Source: JBAXAB01 sp043718245
GTDB lineage: Bacteria > Patescibacteriota > Minisyncoccia > Phycocordibacterales > CAIZLB01
DNA: 22,404 bases
Assembly: GCA_043718245.1 (NCBI GenBank)
Contig: JAYSWB010000015.1
Location: 1-22,404 of the forward strand
Direction: 5' to 3'
Below the pieces are notes generated by a model. It saw only the letters and a list, made by a program, of their open reading frames with translations, was not told the DNA's origin and ran no database searches. This document shows positions 6,889 to 14,379 of this stretch, piece after piece; position 1 is the stretch's first letter; each line of letters starts with the position of its first letter. The position numbers were made by a program, and so were the translations under genes.

Positions 6889-8316
6889 TTATTCAGACAG
6901 TAATTTCTTGACTGTTTCCTGCGCCACCAATGGATTTATTGCGCCTTTTGAAGCCTTCATAATCTGTCCAATGAAAAATTGAAGTGCTGCTTGCTTTCCG
7001 GCTTTGAAATCTGCGACCACATTTGGATTTGCGGTCATTAATTCACGGATCATCTTCTCTAGGGCTTCCGGGTCGTTCTTTTGAATCATTCCGTTTTTTT
7101 CTGCAATCGATTTTGGTGATTGATCTCCCTCATCCCAAATTATCACGAGGATGTCTTTCGCCGAGCGAGAAGACAATTCCCCTGCTTTGATCATTGTAAT
7201 AAGTTCAGCGAAATTTTTAGTAGTTATTACAATCCCCTTCTCTGGAGACTTTTTAACAAAACCTGCAATGTCGCTCGTAATATAGTTTATTGCCAATTGT
7301 ACATAATCTTTATCAAGTATTTTGCTTATCTCCTCGAAAAAGTTTCTAAACGCTTCATTTTGCACAAACATTTCAGCATCTTCATCTTTCATATTAAAAA
7401 CCGTTTTATAGCGATCTCGTTTTTCCCATGGTAGTTCTGGTAAATGGAGGTTCTCCTTTGCAAATTCTGGAATTTCAGAAATGAAAAGTTTTGGAAGATC
7501 TGGATCTGGAAAATATCGGTAATCATGCGAATCTTCTTTGGCACGTTGTGAAAAAGTTTTTCCAGTTGATTCATCAAAACCTCGGGTTTCCTGAACAATT
7601 TTCTCCCCCCTTTCAATCAAATCAATATGTCGTTCGATTTCAAATGCAATAGATTTTTCAACAGCCTTGAATGAGTTGATGTTTTTCACCTCAACTTTTG
7701 TACCAAATTTGTCTGTATCAGAGACTGAAATGTTTACCTCTACACGCATCTCGCCTTTTTCCATATTTGCCTCACCTGCACCTAAATATCGAAGTAACAA
7801 TTGAAGTTCCTTTGCAAAACGTGACGCTGTCTCTGCATCATGGATAACAGGCTCCGTTACCAATTCCATCAAGGGCAAACTTGATCGATTAAAATCAACC
7901 AAACTGAAATCTCCCTTGTCGTGCTGAGAGCTCGCGGTATCTTCTTCAAGATGAATTCGCGTGAGTTCAACACCAGCAATTTTTCCTCCTGTGATAAGCG
8001 GGTGTGCAAACTGGCTAATTTGATATCCCTTTGGAATATCTGGGTAGAAATAATTCTTTCGATCCCATTCTGTAAAGTCCGCAATTTTTGCGCCGATTGC
8101 ATGACCGATTTTGATCACATGTTCAACGGCTTTTTTATTAATCACTGGTAAAGTTCCAGGATGTCCCATACAAATTGGACAGACATTTACATTAGGTTTT
8201 TCCTCGTCTGGATTGTTTTTACACGCACAAAACATTTTTGACGCTGTTTTCAATTCAGCGTGAATTTCCAAGCCAATTGTGGGTTTATAGATTTTTCCAG
8301 ATGGGGCCGTAATCAT
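6889..8316 (-). CDS. gatB: Aspartyl/glutamyl-tRNA amidotransferase subunit B
   Basis: 475 residues, full length for GatB. In the GatCAB complex it binds misacylated Glu-tRNA(Gln) or Asp-tRNA(Asn) and phosphorylates the carboxylate, while GatA supplies ammonia. In the sequence: KPTIGLEIHAEL at 11-22, the zinc-type cysteines C30, C32, C46 and C49 (FCAC and VCPICMGHPG), YFYPDIPKGYQISQ at about 89-102, and a C-terminal helical YqeY-like tRNA-binding domain (about 325-475) ending FFIGQIMKASKGAINP and so on. It begins 15 bases after the obg stop codon. TATATT lies 7 bases before its ATG, so it may also be transcribed alone. gatA and gatC are not in the window. Confidence 0.96.
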   Translation of the reverse strand: MITAPSGKIYKPTIGLEIHAELKTASKMFCACKNNPDEEKPNVNVCPICMGHPGTLPVINKKAVEHVIKIGHAIGAKIADFTEWDRKNYFYPDIPKGYQISQFAHPLITGGKIAGVELTRIHLEEDTASSQHDKGDFSLVDFNRSSLPLMELVTEPVIHDAETASRFAKELQLLLRYLGAGEANMEKGEMRVEVNISVSDTDKFGTKVEVKNINSFKAVEKSIAFEIERHIDLIERGEKIVQETRGFDESTGKTFSQRAKEDSHDYRYFPDPDLPKLFISEIPEFAKENLHLPELPWEKRDRYKTVFNMKDEDAEMFVQNEAFRNFFEEISKILDKDYVQLAINYITSDIAGFVKKSPEKGIVITTKNFAELITMIKAGELSSRSAKDILVIIWDEGDQSPKSIAEKNGMIQKNDPEALEKMIRELMTANPNVVADFKAGKQAALQFFIGQIMKASKGAINPLVAQETVKKLLSE

Positions 8317-8323
8317 GGGCTTT

Positions 8324-8329
8324 AATATA
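8324..8329 (-). promoter_or_regulatory. -10-like hexamer just before gatB
   Basis: TATATT on the minus strand with 7 bases to the ATG at 8316, in the short gap after obg. No Shine-Dalgarno is visible. The region is AT-rich, so support comes mainly from the same spacing at other genes of the window. Confidence 0.35.
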
Positions 8330-8331
8330 AA

Positions 8332-9300
8332 TTATTTCAGTAATTTCACAAGTGAATCGCTGAATTTTTTAATCGAATCAATATCATAAACAGAGATGAC
8401 AAAGACCTTTTTTCCTTTCCATTCTTTGACGGCTTTTGCCTTTTTCTCTGTGTCTTCTATACCTAAAATATCCATTTTAGTCACTACAATTATTTCTTCT
8501 TTTTCTAAAAGTTCTTTATCGAAATCTTTTAATTCATCACGGATGACTTCGTAGGTTTCAAATAGATTTTCATTTTCACTTGAAATACAATGTATCAACA
8601 TCTGAGTGCGGCGAATATGTCGCAAAAACTTGTGACCTAAACCTTTCCCTTCTGATGCGCCTTCAATAAGACCCGGGATATCCGCAAGAATGTGTCCATA
8701 TAAATCTCCGAGATTTGGTTCCAGTGTCGTGAATTGATACGCACCAATTTTTGCATTCGCATTTGTAAGCACATTTAATAATGAAGTTTTTCCAGCATTT
8801 GGAAGTCCAATCAAACCCGCAGATGCGATGATTTCCACCTCAATGGAAAAAGTCGCCTCACCACCCTCACGTCCTTTTGTTGATTCTTCTGGTTTGGTAT
8901 TTGTTGAAGCTTTGAAATGTTCGTTTCCATAACCACCTTTTCCTCCTTTTAACAAAACAATTGTTTGGGCATCTTCATCCAGTCTGTAAACTTCACCAGA
9001 ATCATTATTTGTAAGAATACTTCCAATTGGAAAATCGATAATTAAATCTTCTCCTTGTCTGCCTTTTTTGCTACGATTTTCACCCGGTTGACCGTTTTCT
9101 GCAAGCATCTCTTTAACATGCGCATATTTTCCCAATAGAAAAGTATTGCGAACAGCACGCGCAATTACATCTCCGCCATTTCCCCCGTCTCCTCCTGCCG
9201 GACCAGAATATTCCTTAAATTTTTCAGAGAGCCAGCGGACCACACCGTCGCCGCCTCTTCCTGCTTTTAACCTGAGTGTTAGTTCGTCTACGAAATGCAT
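8332..9300 (-). CDS. obg: GTPase Obg (ribosome assembly / stress GTPase)
   Basis: 322 residues. Obg proteins bind the large ribosomal subunit and link its assembly to growth state. The N-terminal Obg domain (1-157) shows the glycine-rich loops KAGRGGDGVV (12-21), GPAGGDGGNGGDV (33-45) and GGKGGYGNEHF (119-129). The G domain follows: G1 GLPNAGKT (165-172), G2 FTTLEPNLG (190-198), G3 DIPG (207-210), and G4 TKMD (274-277, where NKxD is commoner). A G5 region VISVYD lies near 301-306. There is no extra C-terminal OCT domain, as in short Obg forms. It lies between the MYG1-like gene (upstream by 23 bases) and gatB (downstream by 15 bases). The promoter evidence is an extended -10 placed 9 bases before the ATG. 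Confidence 0.96.
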   Translation of the reverse strand: MHFVDELTLRLKAGRGGDGVVRWLSEKFKEYSGPAGGDGGNGGDVIARAVRNTFLLGKYAHVKEMLAENGQPGENRSKKGRQGEDLIIDFPIGSILTNNDSGEVYRLDEDAQTIVLLKGGKGGYGNEHFKASTNTKPEESTKGREGGEATFSIEVEIIASAGLIGLPNAGKTSLLNVLTNANAKIGAYQFTTLEPNLGDLYGHILADIPGLIEGASEGKGLGHKFLRHIRRTQMLIHCISSENENLFETYEVIRDELKDFDKELLEKEEIIVVTKMDILGIEDTEKKAKAVKEWKGKKVFVISVYDIDSIKKFSDSLVKLLK

Positions 9301-9309
9301 AATACAGAG

Positions 9310-9318
9310 ACTATATCA
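9310..9318 (-). promoter_or_regulatory. Extended -10 promoter before obg
   Basis: The minus strand reads TGATATAGT: extended TG (9317-9318) and TATAGT (9310-9315), then 9 bases to the ATG at 9300. This would give a leaderless or nearly leaderless obg message. The -35 is poor. Confidence 0.45.
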
Positions 9319-9323
9319 CAAAT

Positions 9324-10250
9324 TTAGACTTTCACAGGCAAAAAGCCGGCTTCCTTGAACATGGCATCCACAAGGGCTATTGCCCCCTCTTTGCTTTTAG
9401 CAACCGCCAGAAAAAGACCCTTGTGGCAAAAAACTGCATCGGGTACGCCAGATATTTTTACCAAGTCATCTCCATTCAACCCTGCCCACTTTTCAGGAAA
9501 ATAAATTCTGGATGCATACTGACCAGATGTGACCCTAACGGCCTTGGCAGACCAATTTCCCCTTGCATCAGGATAAATAGTCACAAGAGGCTCTTTCATT
9601 TTCAAAAAACCGTAGCCTAAAAATTGTGGAAGGATAATTACCCGTTTATCTTTTGCATCCTTGAAATGTTTCTCTGCAATTTTCTCAACCTGAGTATAAC
9701 CTTTTGCTTCATTGATGGATTGCAAAATTATGTGTTTAGCAAATGGTATCAAGTTAAAAAATCTTTCATCAAACTTTTTAACATCTTCAAAACCACGTGA
9801 ACATTCATTTTCAATAACGTCCCTAATTGTAAATGGTTTTACATCCTCCATCGTCTGCCTATATAAATCTACCCCATTGTCTTCCGCATCTACTGGAATG
9901 ACTAATTTTTCCTCTACCCTATCCGCCACTTTTTGATTTCCACATAAATACTTGCCGTATTTTTTCCAAACTAATCCAAACGCAGCATATTTTATTCCAT
10001 TCTTATGGGTAATTTTCAAATCCTGATGATGATCAAATCGATTTTTAGACGGATTATATACGCGACCGATATCAAGAACTAAATCTCCCTCCGCCCAAAC
10101 AGCAGGATCAAGTGATCTTTTAACTTTGTATTTAAATCCCTTTTTCTCCATCAACAAAATTGCACACGCAGTACCAAACACGTCGTCGACGTGAAAATTT
10201 GCGGAATGTGTAACGATTAATTTAGGCTTGGACAGCTCTTTCTTTGGCAT
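9324..10250 (-). CDS. MYG1-family (UPF0160) DHH-like phosphoesterase/exonuclease
   Basis: 308 residues, close to the size of bacterial members of the MYG1 family. Eukaryotic MYG1 is a 3'-5' RNA exonuclease; bacterial roles are not established. The hallmark motifs are all present: THSANFHVDD (14-23), DIGRVYNP (60-67) and FDHHQ (72-76). D22, D23, D60 and the DHH at 73-75 are the expected metal ligands. The rest includes VDAEDNGVDLY in the middle and FLAVAKSKEGAIALVDAMF near the end, both typical of the family. Its ATG lies inside the last codons of the upstream AI-2E-type gene (29-base overlap), so translation is likely coupled; I see no clear Shine-Dalgarno. A start slightly downstream cannot be excluded, but the first motif at residue 14 leaves little room. 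Confidence 0.88.
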   Translation of the reverse strand: MPKKELSKPKLIVTHSANFHVDDVFGTACAILLMEKKGFKYKVKRSLDPAVWAEGDLVLDIGRVYNPSKNRFDHHQDLKITHKNGIKYAAFGLVWKKYGKYLCGNQKVADRVEEKLVIPVDAEDNGVDLYRQTMEDVKPFTIRDVIENECSRGFEDVKKFDERFFNLIPFAKHIILQSINEAKGYTQVEKIAEKHFKDAKDKRVIILPQFLGYGFLKMKEPLVTIYPDARGNWSAKAVRVTSGQYASRIYFPEKWAGLNGDDLVKISGVPDAVFCHKGLFLAVAKSKEGAIALVDAMFKEAGFLPVKV

Positions 10251-11259
10251 AGTCTTGGTAAACTCGGATAAGGGTAAACAGGAAGGCCAAAATTGTCGGA
10301 CCTAATATTAAACCTTCTGGTCCGAAAGCTACTACTCCTCCTAAAATTGAGAAGAGAATCAAAAGCGGATGAATATTTGATCCCTTTTCAATAAGCTTTG
10401 GCCCAAGAAAAGTATCGTTATAAGTAAACAAAAGTGGACAATAAATTACGAAGCCGATCCATGCGTATGGGAAATTTCCTCCGAAGATGAACAAGTAAAT
10501 TGTAGCGGGTATCCACACAATGCTCGGTCCTACACCAGGGAATAGCGCTGCAAGCGCAACGATAATGGCACAGAGCGCTGGGTTTGGCACTCCGAAAATC
10601 AAGAAGCCAATCCAAATGACCGCTGCCTGAAGGGCTGCAACTGTGACCGACCCAACCACGATTGAATTAATAGAGACTTTCAAAGATTCGACTATTCTTT
10701 CATCATCTTTCCTAGGAAGTGGCGAGAGGACCATGATGTGTTCTTTGAATTTTTCCCCGTCGCGCAAAAAATAAAACAAAGCAAACATAGCCAAAAATAA
10801 TTTCAGACCAAACGAAGCGGCACCGGCAAAGAACGCTCCTAAATTGTTCACTATGTATAAAGAAAACTCGACCAATTTTTCTCTGGCATCAAACTTGAAT
10901 TGTGGGAATAATTTCTGGGTATATGATTCGACGACAGCGTTTATCTTTTCAAAAGAGACTACGTCGCGGTTGCTTAAGGATACATAAAAATCATTTGCTT
11001 CGACAAAAACACTTTGCAAAATAAAAATTAGTGGAAATATTACTGCAAATAGGAAGAGGGTCAGCGTAATAGTTGTAGCAATAGTTTTTCTGCCCTTAAC
11101 TTTTGCTAAAAAATAGCGATAAATTGGACCGAGAACTACTGCCAAAATTCCAGCCATAGCGAGCACTCCGACAAATGGCCATAGGACATATAGAGCGACT
11201 GCTGTTACTACTAATATTATAATTGTGAAATAAGTCAAATTTACGCCTTGTGGTTTCAT
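10222..11259 (-). CDS. AI-2E/PerM-family transporter-like membrane protein
   Basis: 345 residues. The family (PF01594) consists of inner-membrane proteins that export or exchange small solutes; AI-2 transport is shown for one member only, so the substrate here is unknown. In the sequence: two N-terminal membrane helices (about 9-50), a third (about 60-85), a soluble loop (about 88-145), and a helix-rich second half. The family signature IFGVPNPALCAIIVALAALF and GVGPSIVWIPATIYLF occurs around 217-257, followed by NDTFLGPKLIEKGSNIHPLL and SILGGVVAFGPEGLILGP near the end. Its last codons overlap the MYG1-like start. TATAGT lies 8 bases upstream of the ATG. The divergent small secreted gene begins 54 bases away. 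Confidence 0.93.
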   Translation of the reverse strand: MKPQGVNLTYFTIIILVVTAVALYVLWPFVGVLAMAGILAVVLGPIYRYFLAKVKGRKTIATTITLTLFLFAVIFPLIFILQSVFVEANDFYVSLSNRDVVSFEKINAVVESYTQKLFPQFKFDAREKLVEFSLYIVNNLGAFFAGAASFGLKLFLAMFALFYFLRDGEKFKEHIMVLSPLPRKDDERIVESLKVSINSIVVGSVTVAALQAAVIWIGFLIFGVPNPALCAIIVALAALFPGVGPSIVWIPATIYLFIFGGNFPYAWIGFVIYCPLLFTYNDTFLGPKLIEKGSNIHPLLILFSILGGVVAFGPEGLILGPTILAFLFTLIRVYQDYAKERAVQA

Positions 11260-11267
11260 ATACCTAT

Positions 11268-11273
11268 ACTATA
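11268..11273 (-). promoter_or_regulatory. -10 box before the AI-2E-type gene
   Basis: TATAGT on the minus strand, 8 bases before the ATG at 11259. It is placed back to back with the promoter of the plus-strand gene at 11314. Confidence 0.4.
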
Positions 11274-11301
11274 ATACATTTCATAGGATTTATTAAGTAG
11301 C

Positions 11302-11307
11302 TATAAT
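11302..11307 (+). promoter_or_regulatory. -10 box giving a leaderless message for the small secreted protein
   Basis: A perfect TATAAT is followed by only ACAAAC and then the ATG at 11314. There is no room for a Shine-Dalgarno. The -35 is weak. Confidence 0.5.
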
Positions 11308-11313
11308 ACAAAC

Positions 11314-11838
11314 ATGTTGAGATATACAATTTTAGGAACATTAACAGCGGTTTTTGCTTTAACAGCAACTGTCACATTAGCAGAAAGAACAGATACTCGT
11401 CCCCTTAGAAATATCGAAAATCGTGTCGAAGATAGAATAAAGGCTTCAACGACTCGATCCCTCCTTCGTGACAGAGGAAACGCCTCTACTACAAAAATGG
11501 CAACTTCTAATTGTGCCAAAACTGCCGTCGATGTACGTAAAGCATCATTGGTCAGTATATATTCAAAATTCGCAAGCAGTACGATCTCTGCCCTATCTAT
11601 CCGTGAAGATGCCGTTAAAGCTTCGTTTGACCAGACCACCAAGAAGGCTCGTCAGGATGCGAGGACTGCAGCTAGAAATACTTATAAAAAGTCAGTGAAG
11701 ACTGCTTTTGAAGCTTTAAAAACAACGGAAAAAACTACAATGCGAACTTACGCAGACAGTATCAGAGCCTGCGGTGGAACAAATGCTGAGGCGAGTGACG
11801 AACTTTCTGATGGGTCTGTTGCTGATTCTATAAAGTAA
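11314..11838 (+). CDS. Small secreted helical protein, function unknown
   Basis: 174 residues, not recognised as a named family. A signal peptide covers 1-23 (ends TLA). The mature protein is highly charged and helix-prone, rich in Lys, Arg, Ala and Thr. Two cysteines (67 and 153) bracket a long helical stretch with heptad-like spacing (SALSIREDAVKASFDQTT, then KKARQDARTAARNTYKKSV), so a disulfide-closed helical hairpin is plausible. The C-terminal 20 residues are acidic and flexible. Small proteins of this look are common in Parcubacteria genomes. It is alone on its strand, between two minus-strand genes. One base separates its stop from that of the convergent acyltransferase gene. A periplasmic or extracellular location is inferred. 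Confidence 0.8.
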   Translation: MLRYTILGTLTAVFALTATVTLAERTDTRPLRNIENRVEDRIKASTTRSLLRDRGNASTTKMATSNCAKTAVDVRKASLVSIYSKFASSTISALSIREDAVKASFDQTTKKARQDARTAARNTYKKSVKTAFEALKTTEKTTMRTYADSIRACGGTNAEASDELSDGSVADSIK

Positions 11839-11839
11839 A

Positions 11840-13006
11840 CTATTGAAAATTCTTTTTCAACTTTAAAATTTTCTTTTCAATTAGTTGATAAGAAAGGGTG
11901 GAAATAATCATTGCAACAAAAAGTGTAGTGAAAAATACAGCAATAAATTGCGGTGCGGATTGATAAGTGGTATTGAAACCTGCCTTGTAAAAAATAGAGA
12001 GAACAACAACCAAAGCAATCATATGATAGGCATACAGACCGTATGAAATTCTACCCAAATAAATAAGCGCCTTTTGAATTAAGGATTTACCAGTATCTTG
12101 AAGTTGAACGAGATGTATGATTATTAATGCAAAGAAGATTGCGAAAACTATAGGTTCAATAGCAACAAGAGACCGCCTTGCCCATTCTAGATTCACACCA
12201 TAAATAAGAGAGCGCGATATGATGAGAACAATTAAACTTGCGTATAGTGAAAAGGATTTTATACCACTCAAGTTTTTTAACCATGAAATTATTCTCTTTT
12301 TTTCAACAAAAAGCCAAGCCACAATACAACCAATAGCGATATCTGACATGACAGAAAACGTCGAATATTTTACCGTATTGTAATCATAAGCATAGGTGAA
12401 ACGATAAATTATCGAAAGAAGAATGACAGAGGATAGCAGTACCAGCAAATGCTTTCTCTTCATAAATTTCACTACTAAGGGCCATAGTAGATAGAACTGT
12501 TCCTCGACAGAAATCGACCACAAAATCGCAAGAGTCACAGAAGGCGGGGTGTTTAAAAACATATTAAAGTTTCCAACAAAAAACAAATACCAAGGATAAC
12601 TTTGTAAGTTGAAAAATACGTCAAAAGGTAATCTATCCCCCATTCCTAAAAAATCGACAAAAAATGGCAACCCCCAGACCGCAATGAAAATTGTGATGAA
12701 ATATACTGGCCAAATTCGAAACAAACGACGGGCATAAAACTTTTTGATATTTATATCCCCTTTTTCTTGTTTTTCACTCATCAATAAATATGTGATCAAA
12801 AATCCACTTAGGACAAAAAAGAAAGTGACACCGAGATCCCCATGTTTTAAAAAAATCAATTTAAAATTTTCCCAAACTATGGATGGATTGGTGTAGCCAA
12901 AAAGTAAGGCCGAGTGCGAGACAAAGACCAGCATAAAAGCCAGGAAGCGCAGAACATCGAGCGTTGGAAAGTAAGCCGATTTTTTTTCGGTAATTAATGG
13001 AGGCAT
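11840..13006 (-). CDS. Acyltransferase-3 (OafA/NodX-like) integral membrane protein
   Basis: 388 residues from the ATG at 13006. The family transfers acetyl or other acyl groups to sugars of surface polysaccharides from the cytoplasmic side. In the sequence: the N-terminal signature YFPTLDVLRFLAFMLVFVSH, with the conserved Arg (residue 20) and His (31); LGVTFFFVLSGFLITYLL; the RRLFRIWPVYF arginine cluster; and ILWSISVEEQFYLLWPL in the middle. About ten membrane helices are present. A longer reading with 22 extra residues is possible from 13072, but the chosen start has TACACT 7 bases upstream, matches the family's N-terminus, and does not run into the divergent DedA gene. With nearby glycosyltransferases it probably decorates envelope glycans (inference). 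Confidence 0.93.
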   Translation of the reverse strand: MPPLITEKKSAYFPTLDVLRFLAFMLVFVSHSALLFGYTNPSIVWENFKLIFLKHGDLGVTFFFVLSGFLITYLLMSEKQEKGDINIKKFYARRLFRIWPVYFITIFIAVWGLPFFVDFLGMGDRLPFDVFFNLQSYPWYLFFVGNFNMFLNTPPSVTLAILWSISVEEQFYLLWPLVVKFMKRKHLLVLLSSVILLSIIYRFTYAYDYNTVKYSTFSVMSDIAIGCIVAWLFVEKKRIISWLKNLSGIKSFSLYASLIVLIISRSLIYGVNLEWARRSLVAIEPIVFAIFFALIIIHLVQLQDTGKSLIQKALIYLGRISYGLYAYHMIALVVVLSIFYKAGFNTTYQSAPQFIAVFFTTLFVAMIISTLSYQLIEKKILKLKKNFQ

Positions 13007-13013
13007 AAAATAA

Positions 13014-13019
13014 AGTGTA
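13014..13019 (-). promoter_or_regulatory. -10 box before the acyltransferase gene
   Basis: TACACT (5 of 6) on the minus strand, 7 bases before the ATG at 13006, which also supports that start. TTTGCT at the -35 distance is weak. Confidence 0.4.
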
Positions 13020-13028
13020 GCCCAAGAG

Positions 13029-13057
13029 AAGACAAAAGCAAACTGAAAGTCTATACT
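13029..13057 (+). promoter_or_regulatory. Promoter before the DedA gene
   Basis: AAGACA at 13029-13034 and TATACT at 13052-13057, spaced 17 bases apart, with 7 bases from the -10 to the ATG at 13065. It faces the acyltransferase promoter across 32 bases (13020-13051). Confidence 0.45.
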
Positions 13058-13064
13058 TCTACTT

Positions 13065-13658
13065 ATGCCCACTTGGTTTCCTTTTCTACTTTTAGATTAC
13101 AAATACATAGTACTTGCTCTACTGGCTATACCAGAAGGGCCTATCGTTATGGCAATAGGAGGATTTCTGGTGCAAACAAAGGTTCTTTTGCTTTGGCCGA
13201 CATATTTTGCATTAATTATTGGAGACTTTATGGCAGACATAATTTGGTATTTTTTAGGAAGAAAGGGGGGACTTAAAATTGCACACAGTCGGTTTGGAAA
13301 GTTCATGGGGCTGAATGATAAAAATATAAAAATGACTGAAACTTATTTTCACAAATATCACACATCAATATTATTTATTTCAAAGCTCACGACAGGGTTT
13401 GGCTTTGCACCTGTTGTTCTCTTTACGGCGGGCCTTGTGAAAATTCCATTTAAAAAATACTGCCTGGTGAATTTCTTTGGAGGATTCGTGTGGGTAGGTT
13501 TTTTGATGGCTTTAGGCTATTCATTTAGTCATTTGTTTGTGACTATCGAAAACATATCTGGAAAAATTACTTTAGTTGGAGGTTTTTTGCTTATTTTATT
13601 AGTAGCTTTCAGGATCGGAAAGCACTTCCATAAAAAAATCGCCAACGGTAAATTGTAA
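13065..13658 (+). CDS. DedA-family membrane protein
   Basis: 197 residues, normal for DedA (VTT-domain) proteins, which act in envelope homeostasis; some are undecaprenyl-phosphate or phospholipid flippases. In the sequence: the IPEGPIVMAIGGFL re-entrant region (22-35) with the conserved acidic Glu24; IIGDFMADIIWYFLGRKGG (51-69), the D-x3-D-x3-Y-x2-GR signature; KLTTGFGFAPVVLFTAGLVK (107-126) as the second re-entrant arm; and WVGFLMALGY near 143-152. Four or five membrane segments and a basic C-terminal tail are present. Only four bases separate it from the next glycosyltransferase gene, so the two form one transcript. A link to recycling of the lipid carrier for glycan assembly is inferred. 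Confidence 0.92.
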   Translation: MPTWFPFLLLDYKYIVLALLAIPEGPIVMAIGGFLVQTKVLLLWPTYFALIIGDFMADIIWYFLGRKGGLKIAHSRFGKFMGLNDKNIKMTETYFHKYHTSILFISKLTTGFGFAPVVLFTAGLVKIPFKKYCLVNFFGGFVWVGFLMALGYSFSHLFVTIENISGKITLVGGFLLILLVAFRIGKHFHKKIANGKL

Positions 13659-13662
13659 TAAT

Positions 13663-14379
13663 ATGATTTCATTCATTATCCCGAGCAAGAACGAAAGAAA
13701 GATTATTGCCTCCACATTAGAGGGTGTTTCGTCATATTCTGGAGAAAAGGAAATAATCGTTTCGGATGGTGGAAGTTTAGATGGAACAATTAATATAGTG
13801 AGAAAGTTTACCGATAAAGTTGTTGTCTACAGGGGAGAAAATCGCCAAAATATCAGCCAGGGCAGAAATGCCGGCGCAAAAATTGCTCAAGGAGAGTACT
13901 TTGTGTTTATGGATGCTGACACTTCGATTAAGGATATGGATGGATTTTTTACTAAAGCAATTTCGAGGTTTGAGGAAGATGAAAAGTTGGGTGCTCTGAC
14001 GGTAACAATAAAGGTTTTACCTGAAGTAGAAACTGCAGCTGATAAACTAGTGTTTGGTTCTATGAACCTATTACACCGCTTTTATAATAATGTTTGTGGG
14101 ATGGGAGTTTCAACTGGCGAGTTTCAAATGATGAGGAAAAGAGTTTTTGATGAAGTTGGTGGATTTAACGAAGCATTTGCTGCAGGAGAAGATTATGATT
14201 TATTCAAGAGAATTTCAAAGAGATACAAAACAAGAATGGAGTCTTCCTTGACTGTTCACCACACAGGAAGGCGGGCTCATACAGTAGGCTGGCCAAAACT
14301 CCTTTCTCAGTGGTTTATGAATTTCTTTTTGACAACTTTTTTCAAGAAGTCGAGCGATACGTGGGAGGAGGTACGTTAA
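13663..14379 (+). CDS. Family-2 glycosyltransferase
   Basis: 238 residues, a single GT-A domain that uses a nucleotide sugar. In the sequence: the starting strand MISFIIPSKNERKIIASTLE, the nucleotide-binding EIIVSDGGSLDGT (30-42), the RGENRQNISQGRNAGAKIAQGEYF turn, the metal-binding DAD motif (84-86, MDADTS), and the acceptor-side ED motif GEDYDL (175-180). Two hydrophobic stretches near the C-terminus (about 208-228) could rest on the membrane. It follows the DedA gene at four bases. Its stop codon shares the tetranucleotide TTAA with the stop codon of the convergent secA gene. The sugar and acceptor cannot be read from the sequence. Confidence 0.93.
   Translation: MISFIIPSKNERKIIASTLEGVSSYSGEKEIIVSDGGSLDGTINIVRKFTDKVVVYRGENRQNISQGRNAGAKIAQGEYFVFMDADTSIKDMDGFFTKAISRFEEDEKLGALTVTIKVLPEVETAADKLVFGSMNLLHRFYNNVCGMGVSTGEFQMMRKRVFDEVGGFNEAFAAGEDYDLFKRISKRYKTRMESSLTVHHTGRRAHTVGWPKLLSQWFMNFFLTTFFKKSSDTWEEVR

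Noticed and set aside
11843..11860. TTGAAAA / TTTTCAA hairpin after the small secreted gene as terminator
   Set aside because: The stem is nearly all A-T and lies within the C-terminal codons of the acyltransferase. It is weak and could arise from composition.
13007..13072. Longer start for the acyltransferase gene at 13072
   Set aside because: The extra 22 residues precede the family's N-terminal motif, overlap the divergent DedA start, and a -10 box sits 7 bases before the shorter start.
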